Assembly: GCA_020847975.1 (NCBI GenBank)
Contig: JADLBD010000111.1
Location: 1 to 53,151 of the forward strand
From: Bryobacterales bacterium
Lineage (GTDB): Bacteria > Acidobacteriota > Terriglobia > Bryobacterales > Bryobacteraceae
Length of the DNA stretch: 53,151 nt
Direction: 5' to 3'
The notes below the pieces were generated by a model that did no database searches, was not told the DNA's origin, and was given only the letters and a program-made list of their open reading frames with translations. The translations under genes were made by a program, and so were the position numbers. Positions 26,888 to 36,327 of this stretch are shown here, in pieces; the stretch's first letter is position 1; each line of letters begins with the position of its first letter.

Positions 26888-28297
26888 TTAGATGTCGTAG
26901 TATAGCGAGAACTCGTAGGGATGAGGCCGCAGGCGGACGGCTTCGGCTTCGTTTTTCCGCTTGTAGTTGATGTAAGTCTCGATCAACTCCTCGGTGAACA
27001 CGTCGCCCTTGAGCAGGAAGCCGTGATCCTCGTCGAGGCAGGTGAGGGCTTCATCGAGAGAGCCGGGCATGGAGGGAACGTTTTTCATTTCCTCGGGGGA
27101 GAGATCGTAGATGTCCTTGTCGAGCGATTCGCCGGGGTCGATCTTGTTGAGGATGCCATCGAGGCCGGCGAGCAGGAGGGCGGAGAAGGCCATATAAGGG
27201 TTCGAAGACGGATCCGGCGGCCGGTACTCGACGCGCTTGGCCTTCGGGCTGGACGAGTACATCGGGATACGGACCGCGGCGGAGCGGTTGCGGCGGGAGT
27301 AAGCGAGGTTGACCGGAGCCTCGTAGCCCGGAACGAGGCGCTTGTAACTGTTGGTGGTGGGGGCAATGATGGCGGAGAGCGCGCGAGAGTGCTTCAGAAG
27401 GCCGCCGATGTACCACAGAGCGAGCTGGCTGAGGCCCGCGTAGCTGTCGCCGGCAAAGAGCGGCTTACCTTCTCTCCACAGGCTCTGGTGGCAGTGCATG
27501 CCGCTTCCGTTATCGCCAAAGATCGGCTTCGGCATGAAGGTGACCGTCTTTCCGTACTGATACGCTACGTTACGGATGCAGTACTTGTAGGTCATCATGT
27601 TGTCGGCGGACTTGACGAGCGTATCGAAGCGCTGGTCGATTTCGCACTGGCCGCCGGTGGCGACTTCATGGTGATGGCATTCGATGTGAAGGCCGCACTT
27701 TTGCATGACCTCGACCATTTCGCCGCGCAGTTCCTGGTAGTGGTCCGTGGGAGGAACGGGGAAGTAGCCTTCCTTGTAGCGGGGGCGGTAGCCCAGGTTG
27801 TCCTTCTCACGGCCCGAATTCCAGCGGCCCTCTTCGGCGTCGATGAAGTAGAAGCCGGAGTGCTGGTTCTGATCAAAGCGAATGTTGTCGAAGATGAAGA
27901 ACTCGGCTTCGGCGCCGAAGAAGGCGGTGTCGGCGATGTTGGTGCTGCGAAGATAGTTTTCGGCCTTCTGAGCGATCCAGCGCGGGTCGCGTTCGTAATG
28001 CTGGCGGGTGATGGGGTCGATGACGGTGCCGGTCATCACGAGCGTGGGGATCTCGAAGAACGGATCGATGAATGCGGTGGCGGGGTCGGGGATGAGGAGC
28101 ATATCGCTCTCATTAATGGCGGCCCATCCGCGGATGCTCGATCCGTCTATGCCGAAGCCTTCTTCAAAGGAGTCTTCGCTGAGCTGGGAAATGGGGTAAG
28201 AGACATGCTGCTGGAGGCCGGGAAGGTCCGTGAAGCGCATATCGAGCTGCTTGCATTCGTTCTTCTTTGCAAACTCTAGAACTTCTTTCGGGGTCAT
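26888..28297 (-). CDS. glnA: Glutamine synthetase type I
   Basis: A 469-residue enzyme that makes glutamine from glutamate, ammonia and ATP in the cytoplasm. Diagnostic motifs are DGSS (51-54), [10 protein letters not shown] (128-137), [20 protein letters not shown] catalytic region, the ATP loop [16 protein letters not shown] (257-272), and NRSAAVRIP (337-345). Tyr397 in DIYDLSPEE matches the adenylylation site of the E. coli enzyme, so control by GlnE is possible. ATG 28297 is chosen because AGGAGAGG lies upstream and the length is normal; the open frame to 28462 has no support. The gene ends in a strong terminator. It is divergent from xseA. Confidence 0.97.
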   Translation of the reverse strand: MTPKEVLEFAKKNECKQLDMRFTDLPGLQQHVSYPISQLSEDSFEEGFGIDGSSIRGWAAINESDMLLIPDPATAFIDPFFEIPTLVMTGTVIDPITRQHYERDPRWIAQKAENYLRSTNIADTAFFGAEAEFFIFDNIRFDQNQHSGFYFIDAEEGRWNSGREKDNLGYRPRYKEGYFPVPPTDHYQELRGEMVEVMQKCGLHIECHHHEVATGGQCEIDQRFDTLVKSADNMMTYKYCIRNVAYQYGKTVTFMPKPIFGDNGSGMHCHQSLWREGKPLFAGDSYAGLSQLALWYIGGLLKHSRALSAIIAPTTNSYKRLVPGYEAPVNLAYSRRNRSAAVRIPMYSSSPKAKRVEYRPPDPSSNPYMAFSALLLAGLDGILNKIDPGESLDKDIYDLSPEEMKNVPSMPGSLDEALTCLDEDHGFLLKGDVFTEELIETYINYKRKNEAEAVRLRPHPYEFSLYYDI

Positions 28298-28517
28298 GAG
28301 TTGGGTTTCCTCTCCTAATTGCGATACGCCCTTCCCGCCAGCACACAAAACGGCGCGTGTGCCGTGCTTTGTGGTGCGTAGTATTCTGTTGTGCGGCAGT
28401 AGACTACGTTGGGATGGTCCTGTACAAGCATCGATGGTAGCGAACGGGAAAAAGGCCGTCAAATAGAAAAAGCTTATGGGGTCGATAGGGCCGGCGGGGA
28501 ATTGTTAGGATGAGAAG

Positions 28518-29870
28518 GTGCAGATTCCCCTGGCATGGGATATTCCCAGAAAGTTATTTACTGTCAGCGACTTAACCGAGGCAATCCGCGCCGCTTTGGA
28601 AGAGGAGTTCAGCTCCGTCTCGGTGGTGGGAGAGATCTCGGGAACGAAGGCGGGACCGAGCGGCCATATCTACTTCACCCTCAAAGATGAGGGGGCGCAA
28701 ATCTCGTGTGCGCTCTTCGCGCGGACGGCGCGGTTTCTACGCTTCAAGCCGCGGGACGGGCTGCAAGTGGTGGTACGGGGCAGGATTGACGTGTATGCCC
28801 CGCGGGGCAGCTACCAGTTGCTGGTGGATTCGATCGAGCCTCAAGGCTTTGGGGCGCTGCAACTCGCTTTTGAGCAACTGAAGCAAAAGCTGGCGGCGGA
28901 GGGGTTGTTCGACGCGGCGCGGAAACGGGCGCTGCCGCCGTATCCGAAGCGAATCGGGCTGGTGACATCGCCCTCGGGAGCGGTTATCCGCGACATGCTG
29001 AATATACTGACGCGGCGCTTTCCCGGGCTGCACATCCGGTTGTACCCGGCGCAGGTGCAGGGCGAGGGCTCGGCGGAACAGGTATGCCGCGCCATCCAGT
29101 ATTTCAGTGAAGGCGGCTGGGCGGATGTGATCATTGTCGCCCGCGGCGGCGGGTCAGTGGAAGATCTGTGGACGTTCAACGAAGAACCGGTGGCGCGGGC
29201 CATTGCCGGGTCAAAGGTTCCGGTGGTCTCGGCCGTGGGCCATGAGACGGACTTCACCATCGCGGATTTCGTCGCCGACCTGCGGGCCCCCACCCCATCG
29301 GCGGCAGCGGAGTTGGTGGTGGGCACGCGGGCTCAGGTGGCGGAGCGGCTGGAGGCGGTCGAAAACCGGTTGCATCAGGCGGCGCGATACCGGATTGCGA
29401 TGGCACGGCGGCGATTGCATCAGTTCGGCGTGGATCGCGCCGGGGGGACGCTGCACCGCATGCTGGGGAAGAGCATGCAGCGGGTAGATGAGATGGACGG
29501 GAGGGCTCGGGAACTGGCGCGGGCAGCCGTTGCGACGCGGCGGAAGCGCCTGAATGGGATCGAGGCGAGATTGCGGAGCCTCGATTTGCGGCTAAGGATG
29601 GCGGAAGGGCGGCGGCGGCTCGAAGCGGCATCGGCGCGGTTGGAGGAGCGGGTGCGCTGGAAAGTGGCCGGGGCGCTGCGGCGGTTGGACTCCCTCGAGG
29701 CGCATCTGAAACAACTGAGTCCGTTGCGCGTGCTGGACCGCGGCTACGCGATCGTGCAGACCAGTGACGGGGCCGTCGTGAAGGAAGAAGGGCAGGCTCC
29801 CACAGGCACTGCACTCCGTGTGCGGCTGGCGAAAGGAGAACTGGCGGCGCGGGTGGTGGAGCGTCCATGA
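28518..29870 (+). CDS. xseA: Exodeoxyribonuclease VII large subunit
   Basis: The 450-residue catalytic subunit of exonuclease VII, which degrades single-stranded DNA from both ends. The N-terminal OB-fold (LTEAIRAALEEEFSSVSVVGEISG, about 20-44; SGHIYFTLKDEGAQI) is followed by the catalytic domain with LVTSPSGAVIRDML (about 149-162), VARGGGSVEDLWTFNEE (about 209-225), and AVGHETDFTIADFVADLRAPTPSAAAEL. A long helical C-terminal tail is present. GTG 28518 is used, as no in-frame ATG fits. The xseB small subunit is not within the window. The stop overlaps the LOG gene ATG in ATGA. Confidence 0.95.
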   Translation: MQIPLAWDIPRKLFTVSDLTEAIRAALEEEFSSVSVVGEISGTKAGPSGHIYFTLKDEGAQISCALFARTARFLRFKPRDGLQVVVRGRIDVYAPRGSYQLLVDSIEPQGFGALQLAFEQLKQKLAAEGLFDAARKRALPPYPKRIGLVTSPSGAVIRDMLNILTRRFPGLHIRLYPAQVQGEGSAEQVCRAIQYFSEGGWADVIIVARGGGSVEDLWTFNEEPVARAIAGSKVPVVSAVGHETDFTIADFVADLRAPTPSAAAELVVGTRAQVAERLEAVENRLHQAARYRIAMARRRLHQFGVDRAGGTLHRMLGKSMQRVDEMDGRARELARAAVATRRKRLNGIEARLRSLDLRLRMAEGRRRLEAASARLEERVRWKVAGALRRLDSLEAHLKQLSPLRVLDRGYAIVQTSDGAVVKEEGQAPTGTALRVRLAKGELAARVVERP

Positions 29871-30448
29871 AGCGGGTGTGCGTGTTCTGCGGGTCCAGCG
29901 CGGGCTACCGCGAGGATTTGATCGAGGCGGCGCGGGGACTGGGGAAGGCGCTGGTGCGCGGGCGCCATGACCTGGTGTACGGCGGGGCGCATGTGGGTTT
30001 GATGGGGATGGTTGCGGATACGGTGCTCGAACTGGGCGGGCGCGTGACCGGGGTGATTCCGCGGTCGATGCGGGAGCGGGAGATCGCCCACACGGGATTG
30101 ACGGAGCTTCGTGTCGTCGAGACGATGCATGAGCGCAAGGCGCTGATGGCGGATCTGTCGGATGGCTTCATCGCGATGCCGGGGGCGTATGGGACGCTGG
30201 ATGAACTGTTCGAGATTCTGACATGGGCGCAGTTGGGGATTCACGCGAAGCCGGTGGGCGTTCTGAACGTAGACGGATTCTTCGATCTGCTGTTTGCGTT
30301 TCTGGACCGCGCTGTCAAAGCGGGCCTGCTGAAGCAGGCAAACCGGGAGTTGTTCGTGGTGGCAGGGGAGCCGGGGGAACTGCTGGAGCGGATGGCTGCG
30401 CATCACCCGGTTGCGGCGGCGAAATGGATTGGGCGCGAGGTGCGGTAG
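29867..30448 (+). CDS. LOG family protein (cytokinin riboside-5'-monophosphate phosphoribohydrolase-like)
   Basis: A 193-residue member of the LOG (YgdH/Rossmann-like) family, which hydrolyses the N-glycosidic bond of nucleoside 5'-monophosphates. Marks: VCVFCGSSAGYRED at the N-terminus, LVYGGAHVGLMGMVAD, and the Arg in MHERKALM. The family motif PGGxGTxxE reads PGAYGTLDE (about 104-112), with Gly replaced by Ala at its third position. It overlaps xseA by four bases and is probably co-translated with it. Nucleotide salvage or detoxification is an inference. Confidence 0.85.
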   Translation: MKRVCVFCGSSAGYREDLIEAARGLGKALVRGRHDLVYGGAHVGLMGMVADTVLELGGRVTGVIPRSMREREIAHTGLTELRVVETMHERKALMADLSDGFIAMPGAYGTLDELFEILTWAQLGIHAKPVGVLNVDGFFDLLFAFLDRAVKAGLLKQANRELFVVAGEPGELLERMAAHHPVAAAKWIGREVR

Positions 30449-30919
30449 CTACTTCGGAAGCTTGCCGGTGATACGGCGAATGAGGCGGTGGGCGCGGTGG
30501 AACCATGCAGTATCCGGGAGATGCATGAAGGGGCACTCTCCGGCAACAACGTGGATGCCGCTTTCCGCGCACAGACGCACGGCTTCAGGATTCATCGCGC
30601 CCTGGCCGGCTCCGCGATGGAGCCAGACGCGCTGGACGCCGGCAGCGGCGCAATCGCGCACGGCATCAGGCGCGGCTTTCGCGGGGGTCATGATGAGGGC
30701 GGCTTCCACAGGCGGGGAGACATCCTTCACCGAAGGGAAGGCGTGTCGTGATTCGATTTCCGCCGCGTTGGGATTTACGGGCACCATATCGTAGCCGCGG
30801 TTGAGGAATTCGTGGAAGATGGTGCGGCTGAAATCCTGGGAATTTCGGGACAATCCGACGAGGGCGATGCGTTTCGAGGAGAGGAATTCGTTTACTGTTT
30901 GAAGACTGGTGACGGTCAT
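30449..30919 (-). CDS. CoA-binding domain protein
   Basis: A 156-residue protein of the succinyl-CoA synthetase-like CoA-binding fold. Family pattern: RIALVGLSRNSQDFSRTIFHEFLNRGYDMVPVNP (about 17-50), VEAALIMTPAKAAPDAVRDCAAAGVQRVWLHRGAG (about 73-106), and an AECPFM-like GECPFMHLPDTAWFHRAHR end. Small one-domain members of this family are unattached to a ligase and their role is unclear. The gene ends one base from the LOG stop on the opposite strand. Confidence 0.85.
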   Translation of the reverse strand: MTVTSLQTVNEFLSSKRIALVGLSRNSQDFSRTIFHEFLNRGYDMVPVNPNAAEIESRHAFPSVKDVSPPVEAALIMTPAKAAPDAVRDCAAAGVQRVWLHRGAGQGAMNPEAVRLCAESGIHVVAGECPFMHLPDTAWFHRAHRLIRRITGKLPK

Positions 30920-30981
30920 GGAAGACCTCCGTCGTTTTCACCGTAGCGCCACGCGGCGGCCAGAGCAAGGGTATGGCGCCG

Positions 30982-33414
30982 CTATTCCTGCCGGAGGGCG
31001 GCCATTGGGTCCGTCCTGGTAGCGCGCCGTGCGGGGACCCAACAGGCGATTGCCGCCGTCACGGCGGCCAGGGCGGCGGCCCCCAACAGGTATGCCGGGC
31101 GCGAGTGGGCAAGCCCGAACAGCATCCCCTCCAACATTCGCAGCACAACCATTGCTCCCGCGAGTCCAATCACCAGCCCGACGCCGGCCGTGAGAAAACC
31201 CTGCCGGAAGATCAGGGAAAACACTCTGGCGGAGGTCGCGCCCATGGCCATGCGAATTCCGATCTCCTGCGTCCGGCGCGACGTCGTGTACGAAATCACG
31301 CCATAGATGCCGGCCGCCGCCATCAACAGTGCGAGGCAACCCGTAGCGGTGAGCAGCGTAACAAGGAAGCGCCGGCCGGCGATGGAATCCGAAATCAGAT
31401 CCCGCATCGAAGTAGTGAGGAACACCGGCTGGTTGGGGTCGATGGCGGCGATCGCACGGCGGATGGCCTTCTCCACTTCCTTGGGCCGCTCCGTTCGCAC
31501 TACAAGGAACGCCGCTTTCTCCATGGCGCCGGCGGCCAGATAGACATTGCCTTTCTCGGGCTCGTCGAGCGCCCCGTGGCTGGCGTTGGACACCACTCCG
31601 ATCACCCGCTTCCAGTTGCGCGGATTCTCCGGAGTGCAGAACACGCAGATTCTTTGCCCGAGGGCGCTCGCTTGGGGCCACAGACGGTCCGCTACAAAGG
31701 TGTTCACGATGGCGGCGCCGTTCGACGCCTGCATCTCTTCCTCGCGAAACCAACGGCCGTGCAGCAGCCGCACTCCCATCGCCTGGAGGTAGTCTCCTCC
31801 CGCAACGTCAATCTCCGCTGTCAGTGGTTTTTCCCGGGAAATCGAGCCTCCGCTGACCGTTCCGCCATGATTCTCGCCGCTGAACGGCAGGGCGTCAACA
31901 GTTCCCGCTCTCTCCACGCCAGGCACGGCACGGACTGCATCAAGGATGCGGCGGTAGAAGGCTGCTCGCTGCTCATCGGTGGGGTATCGCTCGCGAGCAG
32001 GGAGGACGACGGAGGCGAGAACACGCTCCGGCTCGAAGCCCGGATCGGTTGCCAGTAAAGCCGCGAAGTTCACCAAAACCTGCCCTCCGATGACGACGAG
32101 AAGGACGGACAGGGCTACTTCGGAGGCAACCAGCAAAGAGCGCAGCCCATCCTGCCGGCCCGATGCGGCGCCGCGCGAACCAAAGCCGGTCCAGACGGCG
32201 GGCGGATTTTCCCCGGCCAGCCGGAGCGCGGGCGCGAGCCCGAAGAGGATGCCGTTCAGGATGGAGACTGCCAGCGCGAAGGCGAGCACCGTGCCATCGG
32301 CTCGAGAGGCGGCGAGCCGCGGAATGCTCGCGGGCGTCAACAGGGGCAGGACGCTCCATGCCGATACGGAAAGGAGGTATCCGCCGAAGCCGCCGGCAAG
32401 GGCCAGCAGGCAGCTCTCGGTAAGCAGTTGCCCGAGGATACGCCAATAGCTGGCTCCGAGCGCCAGCCTTACGGCAATCTCCCGCCGCCGCGCGAATCCG
32501 CGGGCCAGGAGCAGGTTGGCGACGTTGGCGCAGCCGATCAGGAGGAAGATCGCGGTCGCGGCCAGAAGGAGCCACAGGCTCTTACCGGCGGCTCCAACGG
32601 CCCGGTCCAGCAGGGGGCTTGCGGTGAGCACGCGGTCTCGATTCGTTGCCGGGAAATCGTGAGCGAGAGAACTGCTGAGGGAGGCCAGCTCGCGCCGCAC
32701 AGCTTCGATGGGAACGCCGGGGCGCAGCCTCGCCACCGCTCCCATTCCAGCGTTGGGATTCGCCGCCGCCGTCAGCGGCGACGCCCAAAACTCCACGTAA
32801 GGCGAGGGCGTGTGCGCGGCCCCCCTGCGCAGCGGGAAGTTGAATCCGGGGGGCATCACGCCGATCACTTTACAGCCATGCCCGTTGATGGTGACGCTCC
32901 GGCCGACGATGGAGCGATCCGAGTGAAACCGGCGGGTCCAAAGGCCGTAGCTGAGAATCATGACATCAGGCTGGCCGGACCTGTCTTCTTCGGGAAGGAC
33001 GTTGCGCCCGAGCAGAGGGGAGACGCCCAGTACGGGGAACAGACGAGCGTTCATCCGCACGCCGTACAGCGCTTCCGGCCTGGCGGTGGAATCGCCGGCG
33101 AGATCGAAAATGGCATTGGAATAGGCGCCTATCGGGCCGAGCGTGCGCGACCTCGTGCCAAGTTCGCGAGTATCATTCCACACCACCCAATCCCCGTGCG
33201 ACTGCTGCCGCATGCGCGGAAATTCGCTGCGTAGCTGCACGAGTTCCGAGGAGCGAGCAAAAGGAAGCGGCTCAAGCAGCACGGATTTGACGGCGGCGAA
33301 AACAACAGCGGAGGCGTCGACGGTGAGCGCAATCGACGCCAAAGCAATTCCCGTAAGAGCGGGATCGCGCCGGAAGAGACGGAAGGCGAGGCGGACGCTC
33401 TGAACAACCGGCAT
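30982..33414 (-). CDS. ADOP: acidobacterial duplicated orphan permease
   Basis: An 810-residue MacB-like ABC permease with two FtsX-type transmembrane modules and two extracytoplasmic (MacB-PCD) domains in one chain. Module 1: N-terminal helix (about 18-45), periplasmic part to about 270, then helices with LLIGCANVANLLLARGFARRREIAVRLALGAS (about 286-317). Module 2 repeats the pattern, ending with GVISYTTSRRTQEIGIRMAMGA and VPARRATRTDPMAALRQE. No ATPase gene adjoins it, as is typical of ADOPs, which are specifically abundant in Acidobacteriota. Function is thought to be efflux or envelope related but is unsettled. It is divergent from the TPR gene. Confidence 0.92.
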   Translation of the reverse strand: MPVVQSVRLAFRLFRRDPALTGIALASIALTVDASAVVFAAVKSVLLEPLPFARSSELVQLRSEFPRMRQQSHGDWVVWNDTRELGTRSRTLGPIGAYSNAIFDLAGDSTARPEALYGVRMNARLFPVLGVSPLLGRNVLPEEDRSGQPDVMILSYGLWTRRFHSDRSIVGRSVTINGHGCKVIGVMPPGFNFPLRRGAAHTPSPYVEFWASPLTAAANPNAGMGAVARLRPGVPIEAVRRELASLSSSLAHDFPATNRDRVLTASPLLDRAVGAAGKSLWLLLAATAIFLLIGCANVANLLLARGFARRREIAVRLALGASYWRILGQLLTESCLLALAGGFGGYLLSVSAWSVLPLLTPASIPRLAASRADGTVLAFALAVSILNGILFGLAPALRLAGENPPAVWTGFGSRGAASGRQDGLRSLLVASEVALSVLLVVIGGQVLVNFAALLATDPGFEPERVLASVVLPARERYPTDEQRAAFYRRILDAVRAVPGVERAGTVDALPFSGENHGGTVSGGSISREKPLTAEIDVAGGDYLQAMGVRLLHGRWFREEEMQASNGAAIVNTFVADRLWPQASALGQRICVFCTPENPRNWKRVIGVVSNASHGALDEPEKGNVYLAAGAMEKAAFLVVRTERPKEVEKAIRRAIAAIDPNQPVFLTTSMRDLISDSIAGRRFLVTLLTATGCLALLMAAAGIYGVISYTTSRRTQEIGIRMAMGATSARVFSLIFRQGFLTAGVGLVIGLAGAMVVLRMLEGMLFGLAHSRPAYLLGAAALAAVTAAIACWVPARRATRTDPMAALRQE

Positions 33415-33498
33415 TCGCCTCTCATTCTAACCGTGTACTCCTCGCCTGCGGATTTGGGCGTGGTGGAGTTGTCGTTGTATTCTTGGTGGTGGAAAGCC

Positions 33499-34605
33499 AT
33501 GGCGAAGTTGTTGGCACTCGCGGCGCTGATCGTGTTCCCGTGCGCCACGGGCGCGCAGCAGGATCCCGAGCGGATCCTGAAACAGGCCATCGCGCTGCAC
33601 CAGGCGGGCGACGCCGAGCATGCGATCCCACAGTACCGCGCATATCTGAAGCTGCGGCCGGATCATGTTGACGCGCGCTCGAACCTGGGCGCGGCGCTGG
33701 CCGGCACGGGCCGCTACCGGGAGGCCATCACCGAATACCGCGCGGCGATGAAGGGCCGTCCGGAGGATTCGCGCATCCGCCTCAACCTGTCCCTTGCCTA
33801 CTACAAAATGGGCGAGATCTCTGACGCCGCGAAGGAACTCACTGCTCTTCACACGGCCAAGCCCGAGGACCGGCAGATCCTGCTGCTTCTGGCCGATTGC
33901 CGGCTCCGACAGGGCGAAAATCGGCAGGTGATCCAACTGCTCGATCTGGCCCGAAAGCGGAACCCGGATGATCTGGCTGTGGCCTATCTGCTCGGGACTG
34001 CGCTGATCCGCGACAACCAGATCACCAGCGGCGAGCAGGTCATCGACCGGATTTTGCGCAATGGCGAATCGGCCGAAGCGCGGCTGCTGATGGGAACCGC
34101 CAAATTGAATGCGCTCGAATTTGAGGCCGCCGCCGCCGATTTCCGCAAGGCGGTCGATCTGAATCCGCAATTGCCCGAAGCCCATGCATATCTGGGGCGC
34201 GCCTACATCCAGACCGGCGACACGACGGCCGCGCGGGCGGCATTCGAGAGCGAACTCGAGCGCAACCCGAACGATTTCGAATCGAACCTGAACCTGGCGG
34301 CCCTCCTGCGCCAGGACGGGCATGCCGAGGACGCGCGCAAACTGCTCGAACGGGCGTTGAGGGTGCGTCCCGGGGAGATCCGCGCCCGGTTCCAACTCGC
34401 CTCGGCTGAACTGGAGGCGGGCAGGCCCGATCGTGCCCGGCTCGAACTGGAGGATATCGTGAAGCAGTCGCCGCAGTTTGTCGAGGCGCACATCGCGCTC
34501 GCCACCGCCTATTACAGACTCCAGCGCAAAGCCGACGGCGACCGCGAACGGGCGATCGCGCAGAAGCTCACGGCCGGCGCGACGGCGTCGAAGAGCAGGG
34601 AGTAG
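33499..34605 (+). CDS. Secreted tetratricopeptide repeat protein
   Basis: A 368-residue protein with a signal peptide (MAKLLALAALIVFPCATGAQQ) and about nine TPR repeats through the rest: for example AIALHQAGDAEHAIPQYRAYLKLRP, SNLGAALAGTGRYREAITEYRAAMKGRP, LNLSLAYYKMGEISDAAKELTAL, and LGRAYIQTGDTTAARAAFESELERNP. TPRs form protein-binding scaffolds. ATG 33499 is chosen over the earlier start (33433) because it begins the signal peptide. It precedes the CRTAC1 gene by nine bases, and the pair is probably one operon; the two could act together at the cell surface. Confidence 0.88.
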   Translation: MAKLLALAALIVFPCATGAQQDPERILKQAIALHQAGDAEHAIPQYRAYLKLRPDHVDARSNLGAALAGTGRYREAITEYRAAMKGRPEDSRIRLNLSLAYYKMGEISDAAKELTALHTAKPEDRQILLLLADCRLRQGENRQVIQLLDLARKRNPDDLAVAYLLGTALIRDNQITSGEQVIDRILRNGESAEARLLMGTAKLNALEFEAAAADFRKAVDLNPQLPEAHAYLGRAYIQTGDTTAARAAFESELERNPNDFESNLNLAALLRQDGHAEDARKLLERALRVRPGEIRARFQLASAELEAGRPDRARLELEDIVKQSPQFVEAHIALATAYYRLQRKADGDRERAIAQKLTAGATASKSRE

Positions 34606-34614
34606 ATCGATCCC

Positions 34615-36264
34615 GTGAGACGCGTGCTGTGTCTGCTGGTCGCCGGGGCATGCCTGCTCTCTCTACTTTCCGCGCCACCGCCCAAGCGGCCTCACTTCGT
34701 CAACGTCGCGGCGAAATCGAAGATCCCGTACAAAACGAATAATAGCTTCACCGGCCGCAAGTACTTTCCCCAGCCGATGTGCGGCGGCGTCGCCATTTTC
34801 GATTTCGATCAGGACGGCAGGCTGGATATCTTTCTCGCCAACGGCGCCAAACTGCCGGACCTGAAGAAAACCGGCCCTTCGTTTTTCAACTGCCTGCTGC
34901 GGCAGAAAGGCGACGGAACCTTCGAGGACGTTACCGCAAAAGCCGGCCTCACCGGCAAGGAGCTTGATTACAACTTCGGCGCCGCCGTAGGCGATTACGA
35001 TAACGACGGCTTCGAGGATCTGTTCCTTACGAGCATGGGGCCCAACGCCCTGTTCCACAACAACGGGGACGGAACCTTCACCGATGTGACCGCCGCATCC
35101 GGCATTGGGGGAAAACCCGCCAACACGCTGAGCGTGGCCGCCGCCTGGTTTGATTACGACAACGACGGTTTACTCGATCTGATCGTCTCCGACTACACCA
35201 TCTGGAGTCCCGCCACCGATGTGCGCTGCCTGATGAACGACCAGGATTATTACTGCAATCCCCATCGCTATCCGAGCGTGCCGCCGCGTCTTTACCGCAA
35301 CCTGGGCAACGGCAGGTTCACCGGCGTCACCGTGAAGTCCGCGCTGGCGCGCTATCCGGGCAAGGGCATGGGCGTTTCCATCGCCGACTTCAATGGCGAT
35401 GGTTGGATGGACGTCTTCATCGCCAACGACACTGAGCCTAATTCGCTGTTCATCAACCGCCGCGACGGCACATTCGAGGAGAAGGGGCTCGAACTGGGCG
35501 TCGCCTACGACCAGAACGCGCGGGCCGGCTCTTCGATGGGCTGCGACGCCAAGGACTTCGACAACGACGGCAAGATCGACATCTTCTTCAACAACCTGAT
35601 GGGCCAGATCTGGCAACTGCTGCGCAACCGCGGCGGCCTCTTCCAGTACTACTCCTCGATCTCGACCGTGCAGAAACTCAGCATGACGTACTCGGGCTGG
35701 AGCGCCGGCTTCATCGATTACAACAACGACGGCTGGAAGGACATCTACTCCGCCAACGGCGACGTCGACATGGTCAGCCCGAACAGCCCGCAGCACGATA
35801 CCATGTTCGAAAACAACGGCGGCAAGAGGTTCGTGGACGTATCCGGCGAGATGGGCGAGGACTTCCTGCCCAAAGGGTATCAGCGCGGATCTGCTTTCGG
35901 CGACCTCAACGGCGACGGCGCGCTCGACATCGTTGTGACCTCGCTCAATCAGGCGCCTCGCATCCTGATGAACACGGCCGGCAGCGGCAACCACTGGCTG
36001 ATCGTGGCGCTCACCGGCCGCAAGAGCGCGCGCGACGCCATCGGGGCCCAGGTGAAACTGACCACTGCATCCGGCCGCACCCTCTACAACCACGTGGCGA
36101 TCAGCGTTGGATTCATGTCCTCGAGCGACAAGCGGGTCCACTTCGGCCTCGGCGAGGAAACCAGAATCGCTTCCGTCGAGATCCGGTGGCCAAGCGGGAC
36201 TGTGCAGACACTCAAGAATATCGCCGCTGATCGCGTGTTGAGCGTCGAGGAGCCGCGCAACTGA
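34615..36264 (+). CDS. CRTAC1/ASPIC-UnbV family FG-GAP protein
   Basis: A 549-residue secreted beta-propeller protein. Signal peptide at residues 1-20 (MRRVLCLLVAGACLLSLLSA). About seven calcium-binding FG-GAP/VCBS blades follow with motifs DFDQDGRLD, DYDNDGFED, DYDNDGLLD, DFNGDGWMD, DFDNDGKID, DYNNDGWKD and DLNGDGALD. The ASPIC/UnbV domain is at the C-terminus: GNHWLIVALTGRKSARDAIGAQVKL, then VHFGLGEETRIASVEIRWPSGTVQTL. GTG 34615 is used. It follows the TPR gene by nine bases. Such proteins are widely exported by Acidobacteriota; the ligand is unknown. Confidence 0.92.
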   Translation: MRRVLCLLVAGACLLSLLSAPPPKRPHFVNVAAKSKIPYKTNNSFTGRKYFPQPMCGGVAIFDFDQDGRLDIFLANGAKLPDLKKTGPSFFNCLLRQKGDGTFEDVTAKAGLTGKELDYNFGAAVGDYDNDGFEDLFLTSMGPNALFHNNGDGTFTDVTAASGIGGKPANTLSVAAAWFDYDNDGLLDLIVSDYTIWSPATDVRCLMNDQDYYCNPHRYPSVPPRLYRNLGNGRFTGVTVKSALARYPGKGMGVSIADFNGDGWMDVFIANDTEPNSLFINRRDGTFEEKGLELGVAYDQNARAGSSMGCDAKDFDNDGKIDIFFNNLMGQIWQLLRNRGGLFQYYSSISTVQKLSMTYSGWSAGFIDYNNDGWKDIYSANGDVDMVSPNSPQHDTMFENNGGKRFVDVSGEMGEDFLPKGYQRGSAFGDLNGDGALDIVVTSLNQAPRILMNTAGSGNHWLIVALTGRKSARDAIGAQVKLTTASGRTLYNHVAISVGFMSSSDKRVHFGLGEETRIASVEIRWPSGTVQTLKNIAADRVLSVEEPRN

Positions 36265-36286
36265 AAAGGGTCACCGGAATTTGTGA

Positions 36287-36311
36287 GCGGACAGGCTCGC
36301 GGCCTGCCCGC
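36287..36311. terminator. Hairpin between convergent CRTAC1 and TonB receptor genes
   Basis: GCGGACAGGC (36287-36296) and GCCTGCCCGC (36302-36311) pair with one mismatch and a five-base loop TCGCG. It lies between the CRTAC1 stop at 36264 and the receptor stop at 36328, so it may serve both. No long T tract follows on either side, so factor-independent termination is uncertain. Confidence 0.5.
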
Positions 36312-36327
36312 CCTTGCGTCAGCGAGT

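Noticed and set aside
26921..28279. A 452-codon open frame on the + strand within glnA
   Set aside because: It mirrors the high-GC third-position bias of glnA on the other strand, and has no start site or family resemblance.
28298..28517. A sigma-54 (GG-N10-GC) promoter for glnA
   Set aside because: GGCACACGCGCC has the GG but the GC is not at the needed spacing, so no sigma-54 site was called.
35170..36141. A 323-codon minus-strand open frame inside the CRTAC1 gene
   Set aside because: It is the antisense of the FG-GAP repeats (DNDG gives VVVVI-rich runs), so a mirror artefact.
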